Notes: a model not told the origin generated them from the sequence alone. DNA of 64,000 bases from Oxalobacteraceae bacterium CAVE-383 (GCA_004134995.1 REGP01000005.1:234625-298624); one strand, 5' to 3'. Shown: positions 9,973 through 18,949, counted from the stretch's first letter. Numbers and translations are program-made.

Positions 9973-11373
9973 ATGCGTCATATCAAACGCCGGCTGGAAT
10001 GGATACGCAACGGCCTGTTCTGGCGCACCTTCATTCTGTTGACCTTCCTGACCACCGCCAGCATGGTGGCCTGGTTCGCCAGCTACAGCATCGTCGAACG
10101 CGGCCCGCAATCCGAACAGCTGGCCGCGCAGATCGTCTCCGTGGTCACCATCACGCGCGCCGCGCTGACCCATTCGGCGCCGGAAATGCGGCGCGAACTG
10201 CTGTTCGACCTGGCCAGCAATGAAGGCATCCGCATCTATCCCCGCGAAGAAACCGACACCGTTCAGGAACCCGAGGACAACGTCTTCCTGACGACGCTGC
10301 GCGACCATGTCAAACAGGCGCTGGACGAAGACACCCGCTTCGCTTCCAGCGTCAACGGCGTCAACGGTTTCTGGATCAGCTTCCGCATCGAAGACGACGA
10401 CTATTGGCTGATGCTCGACCGCGGCCGCATCAACAGTACCACCGGCCTGCAATGGCTGGGATGGGGCTCGATCGCACTGTCTCTCTCGCTGATGGGCGCG
10501 GCCTTCATTTCGACCCTGATCAACCAGCCGCTGGCGCGCCTGACCGCGGCCGCGCGCGCCATCGCCAAAGGCGCCCGGCCCGACACGCTGCCTGAAGCGG
10601 GCCCCACCGAAATCCGCGAGGCAAATCGCAGTTTCAATCAGATGGTGGCCGACCTGGAACGGGTCGAATCGGACCGAACGCTGATCCTGGCGGGCATTTC
10701 GCACGATTTGCGAACGCCGCTGGCGCGCATGCAACTGGAAGTCGAACTGGCGCATCTGAGCGAGGAAGCGCGCGCCGGCATGCAGGCCGATCTGGTGCAG
10801 ATGGACGCCATCATCGGGCAATTCCTCGATTACGCCAAACCCTCCGATCCCGGCAATTTCGAAGTGGTCGACCTCTCTGCGCTGATTGCCGACGCCGCGG
10901 CTGCCGCCAGCCGCGCCAGCACCGTGCACGTGACTTCGCACATTGCCGACAACGTCAACGTAATGGGCATCGGCACCGAACTGCAGCGCGTCACCTTGAA
11001 CCTGATCGAAAACGCGCGGCGCTACGGCAGGAAGGCCGGCGACGAATTCACCGAAATGGAAATCAGCTGCCGCACCGAAGGCAGCAATGCCGTCGTCGAG
11101 ATCCTCGATCACGGCGACGGCGTGCCGGAAGCCGATATCGACCGCCTGCTGCGCCCGTTCACCCGGCTCGACAGCGCCCGCGGGCAGGCCAACGGCGCCG
11201 GCCTGGGCCTGGCGATCGTCAACCGCATCATCTTGCGCCACAAAGGCAAGCTGATCCTGCGCAACCGCGAAGGCGGCGGGCTGATGGCGCGCATCACGCT
11301 GCCGCTGCCGGACCGCCCAAGGGCGCCGCGCCGCAATACCAATCATGCTGCCCCGAAGGAGCAAACCGCATGA
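9973..11373 (+). CDS. envZ: Sensor histidine kinase EnvZ
   Basis: Inner-membrane histidine kinase partner of OmpR, 466 residues. A first membrane helix lies near residues 16-37 (FWRTFILLTFLTTASMV) and a second near 157-177. A periplasmic domain of about 115 residues sits between them. HAMP follows (INQPLARLTAAARAIAKG), then the phospho-acceptor H244 in ISHDLRTPLARM. The HATPase region has LNLIENARRYG (N box), DHGDGVPE (G1) and GAGLGLAIV (G2). The C-terminal tail is Arg/Pro-rich. Its stop codon overlaps the start of the next gene by four bases. Confidence 0.94.
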   Translation: MRHIKRRLEWIRNGLFWRTFILLTFLTTASMVAWFASYSIVERGPQSEQLAAQIVSVVTITRAALTHSAPEMRRELLFDLASNEGIRIYPREETDTVQEPEDNVFLTTLRDHVKQALDEDTRFASSVNGVNGFWISFRIEDDDYWLMLDRGRINSTTGLQWLGWGSIALSLSLMGAAFISTLINQPLARLTAAARAIAKGARPDTLPEAGPTEIREANRSFNQMVADLERVESDRTLILAGISHDLRTPLARMQLEVELAHLSEEARAGMQADLVQMDAIIGQFLDYAKPSDPGNFEVVDLSALIADAAAAASRASTVHVTSHIADNVNVMGIGTELQRVTLNLIENARRYGRKAGDEFTEMEISCRTEGSNAVVEILDHGDGVPEADIDRLLRPFTRLDSARGQANGAGLGLAIVNRIILRHKGKLILRNREGGGLMARITLPLPDRPRAPRRNTNHAAPKEQTA

Positions 11374-11975
11374 AGCGCATGCAATCGACGCCGCTCGCCG
11401 GCACGGCCTTGATGCTCATTGCCGCCGGCATGCCGATGTGGCTGGCCGCGCCTCCGGCCAGCGCCGACGCCGTGGTCGACCGCAATTTCGGCATGACGCG
11501 TCCGCAAGGCGCGCCCGCATCCCCGTCGCCGCAGTCGCTGTTTTCCGCCGCCGGACGCAAGCCGATCGAGACCGCGTCGAAACCGTCGCTTCCGGACGAT
11601 GCCGGGACCGACCAGCATGGTTCGTATTCGGTGGATATGGTGAGTCCGACGATGTACAGCAAAAACATCGTCTACGTGACGCCGTTCCCGCTGCCGCCGC
11701 ATGTGAACGCGCGCGTGACGATCAATAGCGTTTCATGGAAGTACGGCACCAGGACGCAGCCCAGCGGCTTTGAAGCGGCGCTGTGCTGGAAAGACAGCAA
11801 GACCTGCATCAACGTGAGCCGCTATGCCAGCGGCCAGAGCAACGATTTCAACGGCCGCGATGCCATGCAGCCTTTCCTGATGCAATTCCAGGTTGCCGGC
11901 ACGGGCACGCTATCGCCGCCGGTGGTGGGCGATTCGGCGCAGATCATCGTGAACTACCGCATCTGGCCGCAGTAA
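11370..11975 (+). CDS. FlhE-like secreted protein
   Basis: A 201-residue exported protein with a signal peptide ending near residue 32 (PPASA). After a low-complexity Pro/Ala/Ser stretch, residues 110-201 show the pattern I recall for the flagellar protein FlhE: a VSWKYG strand, a PSGFEAALCW segment, a second Cys in KTCINV, and a terminal IIVNYR. Enterobacterial FlhE has the equivalent WRY, PSGLRVRLC, CVEL and VIVNYR. FlhE is a periplasmic protein linked to flagellar export, but no flagellar genes are here. The ATGA overlap with envZ ties it to the ompR-envZ operon. Confidence 0.6.
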   Translation: MKRMQSTPLAGTALMLIAAGMPMWLAAPPASADAVVDRNFGMTRPQGAPASPSPQSLFSAAGRKPIETASKPSLPDDAGTDQHGSYSVDMVSPTMYSKNIVYVTPFPLPPHVNARVTINSVSWKYGTRTQPSGFEAALCWKDSKTCINVSRYASGQSNDFNGRDAMQPFLMQFQVAGTGTLSPPVVGDSAQIIVNYRIWPQ

Positions 11976-11990
11976 GCGCCGATTAAGCGC

Positions 11991-12074
11991 TGTGAGCGGC
12001 CCAATCGCCGGACTGCGATGCTCGACGTACTGAAGTACGCCTGCGCTTCTCATCCAATGCTTGAACCGCTCACA
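11991..12074. repeat. 84-bp inverted-repeat element between convergent genes
   Basis: The ends TGTGAGCGG (11991) and CCGCTCACA (ending 12074) are perfect 9-bp inverted repeats. Inside is a smaller hairpin, CGTAC-TGAA-GTACG, at 12026-12039. The element fills most of the gap between the FlhE-like gene and radA, which converge. There is no T-run, so it is not a typical intrinsic terminator; it may be a REP-like element or a bidirectional RNA-processing structure. Confidence 0.5.
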
Positions 12075-12111
12075 ACACTTACTCGACACTCACTTATTTA
12101 AATCAATCTAT

Positions 12112-13485
12112 TCAGTCGATTTCATCTCTGATGCGTTGCAGCGCTTCGTCGATGCGTTCCACCGCGATCACCTTCAATCCTTCGATTTTCTGCTTCGGCG
12201 CGTTTGCCTTCGGGATCATCGCGATCGAAAAACCCAGCTTGGCGGCTTCCCGCAAGCGTTCCTGGCCGCGCGGCGCAGGCCGGATTTCACCCGCCAGCCC
12301 CACTTCGCCGAACACCACCAGCCCGCGCGGCAAGGGCTTGCTGCGCATGGAGGAATTGATGGCCAGCAGCACCGCCAGGTCGGCCGCCGGCTCGGTGATC
12401 TTGACGCCGCCGACCGCGTTGATGAAGACGTCCTGATCGAATGCCGCGATGCCGGCGTGCCGATGCAATACCGCCAGCAGCATCGCCAGCCGGTTCTGCT
12501 CAAGCCCGACCGACAGCCGGCGCGCGTTCGGCACATGCGAACTGTCCACCAGCGCCTGGATTTCGACCAGCAGCGGACGCGTCCCCTCCTGCGTGACCAT
12601 CACGCAGGAACCGGGCACCTGGTTTTCGTGCTGCGAGAGGAAGAGCGCGGAAGGATTCGACACGCCCTTCAAACCCTTTTCGGTCATGGCGAAGACGCCC
12701 AGTTCGTTGACGGCGCCGAAGCGGTTCTTGACCGCCCGCACCAGCCGGAAACTCGAATGCGTGTCGCCCTCGAAATACAGCACGGTATCGACTATGTGTT
12801 CCAGAACGCGCGGCCCCGCCAGCGCGCCTTCCTTGGTGACATGGCCGACCATGATGATGGTGATGCCCGACATCTTGGCCGCGCGCGTCAGTTGCGCGGC
12901 GCATTCGCGCACTTGCGCAACGGACCCCGGCGCCGACGACAAGGCATCCGAATACATGGTCTGGATCGAATCGATCACCACCACTTCCGGCTTGTGTTCA
13001 GTCAGCGTGCCGAGGATTTTTTCCAACTGGATTTCGGCCTGCAATTTCAGCTCGCCGGCCTCCACCGCCAGCCGCTTGGCGCGCATCGCGATCTGCGCGC
13101 CGGACTCTTCGCCGCTGACGTAAAGCACCTTCTTCAGGCGCGCGATATTGGCCAATGCCTGCAGCAGCAGCGTCGATTTTCCGATGCCCGGATCGCCGCC
13201 GATCAGCACCACGCCGCCCGGCACCAATCCGCCGCCGAGCACCCTGTCGAATTCCTCGATGCCGGTGCCGAAGCGCGGCACGTCGATCGCCTCGATATCG
13301 GCCAGGCTGAGGACCGGCGCCGTTTGCGCCAGGCCCTGATGCGTGTTCGAAAACCGGTTGCCGCCGTTCTCGATAATGGTTTCGACCAGCGTATTCCAGG
13401 CGCCGCAGGCCGGGCATTTGCCGGCCCATTTATTGCTGATGTCGCCGCATTCGCTGCAGGTGTAATTCGTTTTTGCTTTCGCCAT
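12112..13485 (-). CDS. radA: DNA repair protein RadA
   Basis: RecA-like ATPase that promotes branch migration in recombinational repair. The 457-residue protein has the N-terminal zinc finger (C10, C13, C24, C27), Walker A GGDPGIGKST at 97-105 and the RadA-specific VKNRFGAVNE motif in the core. The C-terminal domain is the Lon-protease-like domain without protease activity (PLPRGLVVFGEVGLAGEIRP). It lies 30 bases downstream of alr on the same strand, the usual alr-radA pairing in betaproteobacteria. Confidence 0.97.
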   Translation of the reverse strand: MAKAKTNYTCSECGDISNKWAGKCPACGAWNTLVETIIENGGNRFSNTHQGLAQTAPVLSLADIEAIDVPRFGTGIEEFDRVLGGGLVPGGVVLIGGDPGIGKSTLLLQALANIARLKKVLYVSGEESGAQIAMRAKRLAVEAGELKLQAEIQLEKILGTLTEHKPEVVVIDSIQTMYSDALSSAPGSVAQVRECAAQLTRAAKMSGITIIMVGHVTKEGALAGPRVLEHIVDTVLYFEGDTHSSFRLVRAVKNRFGAVNELGVFAMTEKGLKGVSNPSALFLSQHENQVPGSCVMVTQEGTRPLLVEIQALVDSSHVPNARRLSVGLEQNRLAMLLAVLHRHAGIAAFDQDVFINAVGGVKITEPAADLAVLLAINSSMRSKPLPRGLVVFGEVGLAGEIRPAPRGQERLREAAKLGFSIAMIPKANAPKQKIEGLKVIAVERIDEALQRIRDEID

Positions 13486-13515
13486 TGGATTCGTTTCGGA
13501 TGTTTTCGTTGGCCG

Positions 13516-14610
13516 TCAGGCGTTGTTCTGTTCAATCTGTTCGATATGGACGCGCGCGGCCAATGCGCACATCAATTCATAGCCGATGGTGCCGGCGGCG
13601 TTGGCGACTTCGTCGATCGGCAGGCCTTCGCCCCACAATACGACCGGGCTGCCGACGGCCGCATCGGCAATGCCGCTCAGATCGACCATCAGCATATCCA
13701 TGGAAATACGCCCCAGCGTGGAGGTGCGCACGCCATTGACCAGCACCGGCGTGCCGGTGGGCGCATGGCGCGGATAACCGTCGGCATAGCCGCAGGCCAC
13801 CACCCCGATGCGCATCGGCTGCGGCGCGACGAAGCGGCTGCCGTAACCGACCGCATCGCCGGCATCCAGATTCTGCACGCCGATGATTTCGCTGCGCAAT
13901 GTCATTGCCGGCAGCAGATCGAATTCGGCCGCGGCGCGGCTGCATGGCGTGCCGCCGTACAGCATGATGCCGGCGCGCACCCAATCGGCCGCGGCTTCGG
14001 GATGCAGCAGATCGGCCGCCGAATTGGCGACGCTGCGCTGCCCCGGCAAATCCTGCGCGCCCTCGGCAAAGTTCGTCAATTGGCGCGCCAGCGGCAGCGC
14101 CGGGTTATCGGCTTCGTCGGCATTGGCCAGATGGGTGATCAGCGCAATCCCGCGCACGCCGGCGATCCTGCGCAGCCGCGCATGCGCATCATGATAGATC
14201 GCGGGCTTGAAGCCGAGCCGGTTCATGCCGCTGTTCATCTTCAGGTGCACGTCCAGTTGGGCGCCGGCCGGCAAAGCCGTTTCGAGCAGCGCGATCTGTT
14301 CCTCGCAATGCACCACCACCTGAAATTCGTGCTGCACCGCCACAAGCAGATCGGCCTTGTCGAAAAAACCTTCGAGCAGCAATACCGGCTTGCGCCAGCC
14401 CAGTTCGCGCAGGCGTACGGCATAATCCGGTTCGATCAGGGCCAGCCCGTCGGCATCGGCGAAACCCCGCATGCCGCGCGCGAGGCCATGTCCATATGCA
14501 TCGGCCTTGACCACCGCCCATACCTTTGCGCCGCCCGCCTGCCGGCGCGCCACCGCAAGATTGTGGCGCAGCGCGGAAATATCAATGGTCGCTACCAGGG
14601 GTCTAGGCAT
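13516..14610 (-). CDS. alr: Alanine racemase
   Basis: PLP enzyme that interconverts L- and D-alanine for peptidoglycan. The 364-residue protein shows the PLP lysine K35 in VVKADAYGHG at the N-terminal TIM barrel and the second catalytic base Y256 in AVGYGSRF. The C-terminal domain keeps the conserved GRISMDMLMVDLS segment. Length and motifs are standard for a biosynthetic racemase, with no signal peptide, so it is cytoplasmic. It is probably the first gene of an alr-radA transcript, reading away from the divergent lplT. Confidence 0.96.
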   Translation of the reverse strand: MPRPLVATIDISALRHNLAVARRQAGGAKVWAVVKADAYGHGLARGMRGFADADGLALIEPDYAVRLRELGWRKPVLLLEGFFDKADLLVAVQHEFQVVVHCEEQIALLETALPAGAQLDVHLKMNSGMNRLGFKPAIYHDAHARLRRIAGVRGIALITHLANADEADNPALPLARQLTNFAEGAQDLPGQRSVANSAADLLHPEAAADWVRAGIMLYGGTPCSRAAAEFDLLPAMTLRSEIIGVQNLDAGDAVGYGSRFVAPQPMRIGVVACGYADGYPRHAPTGTPVLVNGVRTSTLGRISMDMLMVDLSGIADAAVGSPVVLWGEGLPIDEVANAAGTIGYELMCALAARVHIEQIEQNNA

Positions 14611-14840
14611 AAATTATCGCGGTCGAAATGTATCAATAAAAATCGGTGCTTGCCTGTGCTGCGGCATGCATGCCAGCATAAGCGGTCGTACGCGGGGGAA
14701 AACCCGGTAGCGGGCCGGGACCCGCAGCGCTATTTTACCTATAACGCCCTCATGCATTATGAATAGTGCCCAGAACACAAGCCAGTCATATTTTCATGGT
14801 ATAAAGCAGGCCAATGCACTTTTTTCAGACTCAACAACGG

Positions 14841-16103
14841 ATGAATCGCGGTTTCTACACCATCATAGCGGCACAGTTTTTTTCGTCGCTTGCAGATAAT
14901 GCCTTGCTGATCGCAGCAATCGCGTTGCTGACGCAAATGCATTCTCCCGAGTGGATGACGCCGCTGCTGAAGCTGTTCTTTGTCCTGTCCTATGTTGTGC
15001 TGGCGGCATTCGTCGGCGCATTCGCCGACGCCCTGCCGAAAGGCCGTGTCATGTTCATCACCAACATGATAAAAATCCTCGGCTGCGGCATGATGTTTTT
15101 CCATGTCCATCCCCTGATCGCCTACGGCGTCGTCGGCTTCGGCGCGGCGGCCTACTCGCCGGCGAAGTACGGCATCCTGACCGAGCTGCTGCCGGCTGAA
15201 AAACTGGTCGCCGCCAATGGCTGGATCGAAGGCCTGACCGTCTCCTCGATCATCCTCGGCACTGTCATGGGCGGCGCGCTGCTCAACGAACATATCGCCG
15301 ATGCGCTGCTGTATACCTATCTGCCGCGCGTCGGCATCACTTTCGAGGCGTCGACTGAAGCGGCGCTCTGCATCATTACCCTGATCTACATTCTCGCGGC
15401 GGTATTCAATCTCCGCATTCCCGATACCGGCGCGCGTTATGCCCATCAGCAGCGCAATCCGGTCAAGCTGATCATCGACTTCGCCAATTGCTGCAGCGTA
15501 TTGTGGAAAGACAAATTGGGCCAGATCTCGCTGGCGGTCACCACCCTGTTCTGGGGCGCGGGCGCCACCTTGCAGTTCATCGTCCTGAAGTGGGCCGAAC
15601 ACTCGCTCGGCATGCCGCTCGGCAAGGCCGCCATTTTGCAGGGCGTGGTTGCGGTCGGCGTGGCCATCGGCGCGGTCGCGGCGGCGCATTTCATCCCGTT
15701 GAAGAAATCGCTGTCGGTGATGCCGCTGGGCATTGCAATGGGCATGGTGGTGATGGCGATGACGCTGGTGCATTCGGTCTGGATCGCCTATCCGCTGCTG
15801 GTCATCATCGGCGTGCTGTCGGGATTTTTCGTGGTGCCGATGAATGCCCTGCTGCAGCATCGCGGCCACGTGCTCATGAGCGCCGGACATTCGATCGCGG
15901 TACAGAATTTCAACGAGAACCTGTCCGTGCTGTTCATGCTGGTGCTGTATGCGTTCATGATCAAGGCGCATCTGAATATCAACATGATCATCGTCATGTT
16001 CGGCATATTCGTCGCCGGCACCATGTATTTCGTCATGCGCCTGCATGCCAGGAATCAGCGCGAATTCGATACGGTCGCCCTGATCGGCGAACACAAGCAC
16101 TGA
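14841..16103 (+). CDS. lplT: Lysophospholipid transporter LplT-like (MFS)
   Basis: Twelve-helix major facilitator protein of about 420 residues resembling LplT, which flips lysophospholipids across the inner membrane for re-acylation. The N-terminal IAAQFFSSLADNALLIAAIALL is typical of the subfamily, as is AAYSPAKYGILTELLP. An in-frame ATG at 14814 lies only about 9 bases after a TATAAA box (14800-14805), so the start MNRGFYTII at 14841 is preferred. Unlike in enterobacteria, no acyltransferase gene (aas) is adjacent. Confidence 0.85.
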   Translation: MNRGFYTIIAAQFFSSLADNALLIAAIALLTQMHSPEWMTPLLKLFFVLSYVVLAAFVGAFADALPKGRVMFITNMIKILGCGMMFFHVHPLIAYGVVGFGAAAYSPAKYGILTELLPAEKLVAANGWIEGLTVSSIILGTVMGGALLNEHIADALLYTYLPRVGITFEASTEAALCIITLIYILAAVFNLRIPDTGARYAHQQRNPVKLIIDFANCCSVLWKDKLGQISLAVTTLFWGAGATLQFIVLKWAEHSLGMPLGKAAILQGVVAVGVAIGAVAAAHFIPLKKSLSVMPLGIAMGMVVMAMTLVHSVWIAYPLLVIIGVLSGFFVVPMNALLQHRGHVLMSAGHSIAVQNFNENLSVLFMLVLYAFMIKAHLNINMIIVMFGIFVAGTMYFVMRLHARNQREFDTVALIGEHKH

Positions 16104-16121
16104 TCCAAACGGTTTCCGGCG

Positions 16122-17126
16122 TCAGCGCACGCCGATCGTAATTCTCTCGGCCGCCAGCGTGCGCCAGTTTTCCGGAACGATAAAGCCGCGGCTGGCCTCC
16201 AGCACCATGCCCGGGCTTGCGTCCGAAGCATTCATTACCGCGACCAGCACCGGCGCCGGATCGCTTGCGAAGGACGCGGCCAGCGCCAGTTGCAGTCGTG
16301 CCGGCGTCAAGGTCATCGCCAGCGGCGACTGCGTCGGCGCCAGCCACTGCAGTCGCGGCAGGATGACGTAGCGCGCATCGGCGTATTCCGGATCGGCGGC
16401 AAGTTCATCGCCTGTCCGCCAAAAACCGCGGCAATGATCGGATGCGACCCCCATCGCTTCCGGCAGCACGACAGCCGCGTCGCGATAGAACAGCCATCCC
16501 TTGACCAGGGCCTGCGCATGGGAAACGGGCAGCGGCAGATAGGCGGCAGCGGCCGGATGATGCGAGAGGCGCAATTGCCGATCCATGATTTTGCTCATTT
16601 TTGCGCCCAGCGTATCGGCCAGGTTCGGTCCGACAAAACATTCCGCCTGCGGCGCGCTGCGCTGCGATTCCAGCAAATAGAATTTGGTCGCGAATTCCCA
16701 GTGGATCAGCGCGCCGCCGCCGGCGCCGGCATCGTGCAGCAGATAATCGAATTCGCCGATGGTCGCGTTGGCGCCGGCGCGCACCTGAAGATTGGTGGCG
16801 AAAAGGCGTCCCTGCAGTTGCAGATAAAACGCCAGCAGCTTTTCGGCGTAGCGGCCCAGCCGCGCGGTCGGGCGCGCATCGACCAGCGCATGCAGCGCCG
16901 CCGGATCGGCATCCAGCGTGCGCAGCCAGGCGTCGACATCCATATCGTCCGCCATGCCATTGAGCACCGCGATGGCGCCATGCCAGCGCGGCGCCAGGGG
17001 ATCGAACAAATTGGGCGCCGTCAGCAGCCAGGCCAGCGCGCGCACATGCTGATCGCGCAAATGGCCATGGCGACTATGGAATTGCGTTTGAAACGCGGTG
17101 AACGATTTATGCAGGATCGGAGGCAT
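16122..17126 (-). CDS. DUF1853 family protein
   Basis: A 334-residue soluble protein of the uncharacterised DUF1853 family. Recognisable blocks are RLGRYAEKLLAFYLQ, TIGEFDYLL and HWEFATKFYL, an arrangement of acidic and Lys residues reminiscent of restriction-like nucleases, though no activity is established. It is the last gene of an overlapping minus-strand cluster, its start lying 20 bases inside the upstream HolD-like gene. The association with a DNA-replication-like gene makes a nucleic-acid role conceivable, but this is inference. Confidence 0.8.
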   Translation of the reverse strand: MPPILHKSFTAFQTQFHSRHGHLRDQHVRALAWLLTAPNLFDPLAPRWHGAIAVLNGMADDMDVDAWLRTLDADPAALHALVDARPTARLGRYAEKLLAFYLQLQGRLFATNLQVRAGANATIGEFDYLLHDAGAGGGALIHWEFATKFYLLESQRSAPQAECFVGPNLADTLGAKMSKIMDRQLRLSHHPAAAAYLPLPVSHAQALVKGWLFYRDAAVVLPEAMGVASDHCRGFWRTGDELAADPEYADARYVILPRLQWLAPTQSPLAMTLTPARLQLALAASFASDPAPVLVAVMNASDASPGMVLEASRGFIVPENWRTLAAERITIGVR

Positions 17127-17787
17127 CGGCGGCCTGCAGGCCCGTCAACAGGCAAAGATCGTCCCAGGCCCCGCGTTTATCGGCGGGATTGCGCAACAGA
17201 TGCGCCGCATCATAGGTGACCAGCAGCGGTAGATCGCCCATGCGATGCAAACGGCCGCGCAGGGATTCGAAGCTGGCATTTTCGGCGTCGGCGCCGGCAG
17301 TTTCGCGCCGGTTGCCGCTTAATTCCAGCGCAATCGACGCGCCCATTGCAATCAGCACCGATGGCTGCTGCGCGGCGATTTGCGCCGGCAGGCCGGCAAG
17401 ATCGCCCTGCGCGCCGGCTTCTTTGCGCAGGCCGAGCGCCAGCAGAATATTATCGAACAGCTCTTCCGAACCCTGTGCGGCAGAAGCCCGCGCAACGAAC
17501 AGATAGCGCGCCGTATCGTGTACGTCGGCGTTGGCGCACAAGGTCAGTACGGTCTTGACCGGCGCCGCGCCGGCCTGGGGCGCAGCGTCTTCCCAGGCCG
17601 CATTGCCGGCGGCCGCCGGCGCGGCGGAAACGCGCGTGGCGGTTGCGGGCGCGATGGCTGCAGGCGCGACGGTTTCCAGCGGCTGATCCGGCATCAGGCT
17701 GCGCCGGAGCCAGAGCGGCCCGACGCCGATTTCTTCGAGCACGGCCATCCTGTGCGCCAAAGTGGCGGAATCGATCTGGAGGGTCAT
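17107..17787 (-). CDS. UDG-like protein, candidate DNA polymerase III psi subunit (HolD)
   Basis: A 226-residue protein that looks like a family-4 uracil-DNA glycosylase whose active site is lost. The GEAPG-type motif is absent, the catalytic HP of HPAxLLRNP is replaced by DA (YDAAHLLRNP), and only two cysteines remain, too few for the 4Fe-4S cluster. Residues 17-29 (LEEIGVGPLWLRR) resemble the N-terminal clamp-loader-binding peptide of E. coli psi (LQQLGITQWSLRR). The C-terminus keeps psi's spacing NP-x6-W-x3-C (N200, P201, W208, C212). A Pro/Ala linker (about 35-75) joins the two parts. It overlaps rimI by four bases, matching the holD-rimI order of enterobacteria. The psi assignment is inference from these matches. 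Confidence 0.65.
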   Translation of the reverse strand: MTLQIDSATLAHRMAVLEEIGVGPLWLRRSLMPDQPLETVAPAAIAPATATRVSAAPAAAGNAAWEDAAPQAGAAPVKTVLTLCANADVHDTARYLFVARASAAQGSEELFDNILLALGLRKEAGAQGDLAGLPAQIAAQQPSVLIAMGASIALELSGNRRETAGADAENASFESLRGRLHRMGDLPLLVTYDAAHLLRNPADKRGAWDDLCLLTGLQAADASDPA

Positions 17788-18254
17788 AGCGCTATCGTCA
17801 TCATGATGGCGTCCTCGCGTTGCGCATCCCCGACGGGATAATAATTTTTGCGGCGGCCGATTTCGCGAAAACCGAAACGGCTATAGAAGGCCAGCGCCTG
17901 ACGGTTCGATACGCGGACTTCCAGCAACATCGTTTTCAGATTGTGCCGGCGCGCGAGCTTGACCGCTTCATGCATCAATCTCTGCCCATAGCCTTGATGC
18001 TGCGCCTCGGCATCCACACTGAGATTGAGCAGATGCGCTTCGTCGACCACCCGCATCATCAGGAAATAGCCCAGCAGCCGGCCGGCGGCGTCCCGCAGCA
18101 AATGCGCGTCATAGGCGCTGCTGAGCGAATCCTCGAAATTTCCGTAGGTCCAGGGATGGGAGTACACCCGCTGCTCGATCGCCATGACCTCTTCGATGTC
18201 CGCCTTGCGCATCGCGGCGCAGACGAGTTCGGCGCTTTCGGCCAACGCGCTCAT
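17784..18254 (-). CDS. rimI: Ribosomal protein S18 alanine N-acetyltransferase RimI
   Basis: GNAT-family acetyltransferase of 156 residues that acetylates the N-terminal alanine of ribosomal protein S18. The start at 18254 (MSALAESAELVCAAM) overlaps the tsaB stop by four bases. The acetyl-CoA site is the block VDAEAQHQGYGQRLMHEAV, and NRQALAFYSRFGF is the usual C-terminal motif. The frame is open further upstream but that region is tsaB. It sits between tsaB and the HolD-like gene in one overlapping operon. Confidence 0.94.
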   Translation of the reverse strand: MSALAESAELVCAAMRKADIEEVMAIEQRVYSHPWTYGNFEDSLSSAYDAHLLRDAAGRLLGYFLMMRVVDEAHLLNLSVDAEAQHQGYGQRLMHEAVKLARRHNLKTMLLEVRVSNRQALAFYSRFGFREIGRRKNYYPVGDAQREDAIMMTIAL

Positions 18255-18949
18255 GCGGAAGCCTTCGCCAGACGTTCGGCGGTAGTGAATGCGATCTTGT
18301 TGCGCAGGTAAAACGGCTGCGCCTGCTCCAGCGGAACCAGGCCGCCATTGGCGGCGGCGGCGCGTCCCAGGACGGCGATCTGCCGCGCGGACGGCATGAT
18401 CGCCGGCTGGCGGCCGGCAAGCACATTGAATGCCGGCGCGGCGAATGCATCGGCATAGGCGCTCAGGCCGTTGCCGCAGGCCAGCGGCGCGCCGGCCGGC
18501 GTTACCAGTCCGGCCGCGGACAAGGTCGGCGCGGTCACGGCATGCCAGGCGGCGCCGGCGTAACGGTATTGCGCCCAATAGACTTCGCCCATGCGCGCAT
18601 CCAGAATCGCCAGCACGTCCAGCGCGCCGGACGCTTCATGACAGGCCTGCGCCATCGCTTCCAGCGTCACGACCGGCGCAACCGGCAGATCGGCGCCGAA
18701 CGCCAGCCCCTGTACCACGCCGCATGCAGTACGCACACCGGTGAAAGAACCGGGGCCGACGCCGAAAGCGATGGCGTCGCATTGCGCCAGCGTGACGCCG
18801 GCCTCCCGCAGCAAATCCTGCACCATCGGCAGGATTGCTTCGGAATGGGTATGCACGCCGGCCGATTCACGGCTGAACAGGCCGCGCTCGTTCAGCAGCG
18901 CGGCGGAGGCGACTTCGGTGGAGGTTTCTATGGCGAGGATCGTGGACAT
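18251..18949 (-). CDS. tsaB: tRNA threonylcarbamoyladenosine synthesis protein TsaB
   Basis: Actin-like ASKHA-fold protein of 232 residues that partners TsaD and TsaE in forming t6A at position 37 of ANN-decoding tRNAs. The N-terminal ILAIETSTEVASAAL and the FGVGPGSFTGVRTACG segment are characteristic. It lacks the metal-binding histidines of TsaD, as expected for TsaB. It is the first gene of the minus-strand cluster tsaB-rimI-HolD-like-DUF1853, with ATGA-type or longer overlaps throughout. Confidence 0.95.
   Translation of the reverse strand: MSTILAIETSTEVASAALLNERGLFSRESAGVHTHSEAILPMVQDLLREAGVTLAQCDAIAFGVGPGSFTGVRTACGVVQGLAFGADLPVAPVVTLEAMAQACHEASGALDVLAILDARMGEVYWAQYRYAGAAWHAVTAPTLSAAGLVTPAGAPLACGNGLSAYADAFAAPAFNVLAGRQPAIMPSARQIAVLGRAAAANGGLVPLEQAQPFYLRNKIAFTTAERLAKASA

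Noticed and set aside
12061..14766. Plus-strand open frame of 901 codons across radA and alr
   Set aside because: Shadow of two well-supported minus-strand genes; no domain or ribosome-binding site.
17107..17787. Active uracil-DNA glycosylase
   Set aside because: Catalytic motif residues and the Fe-S cysteines are missing; the remaining similarity is structural only.
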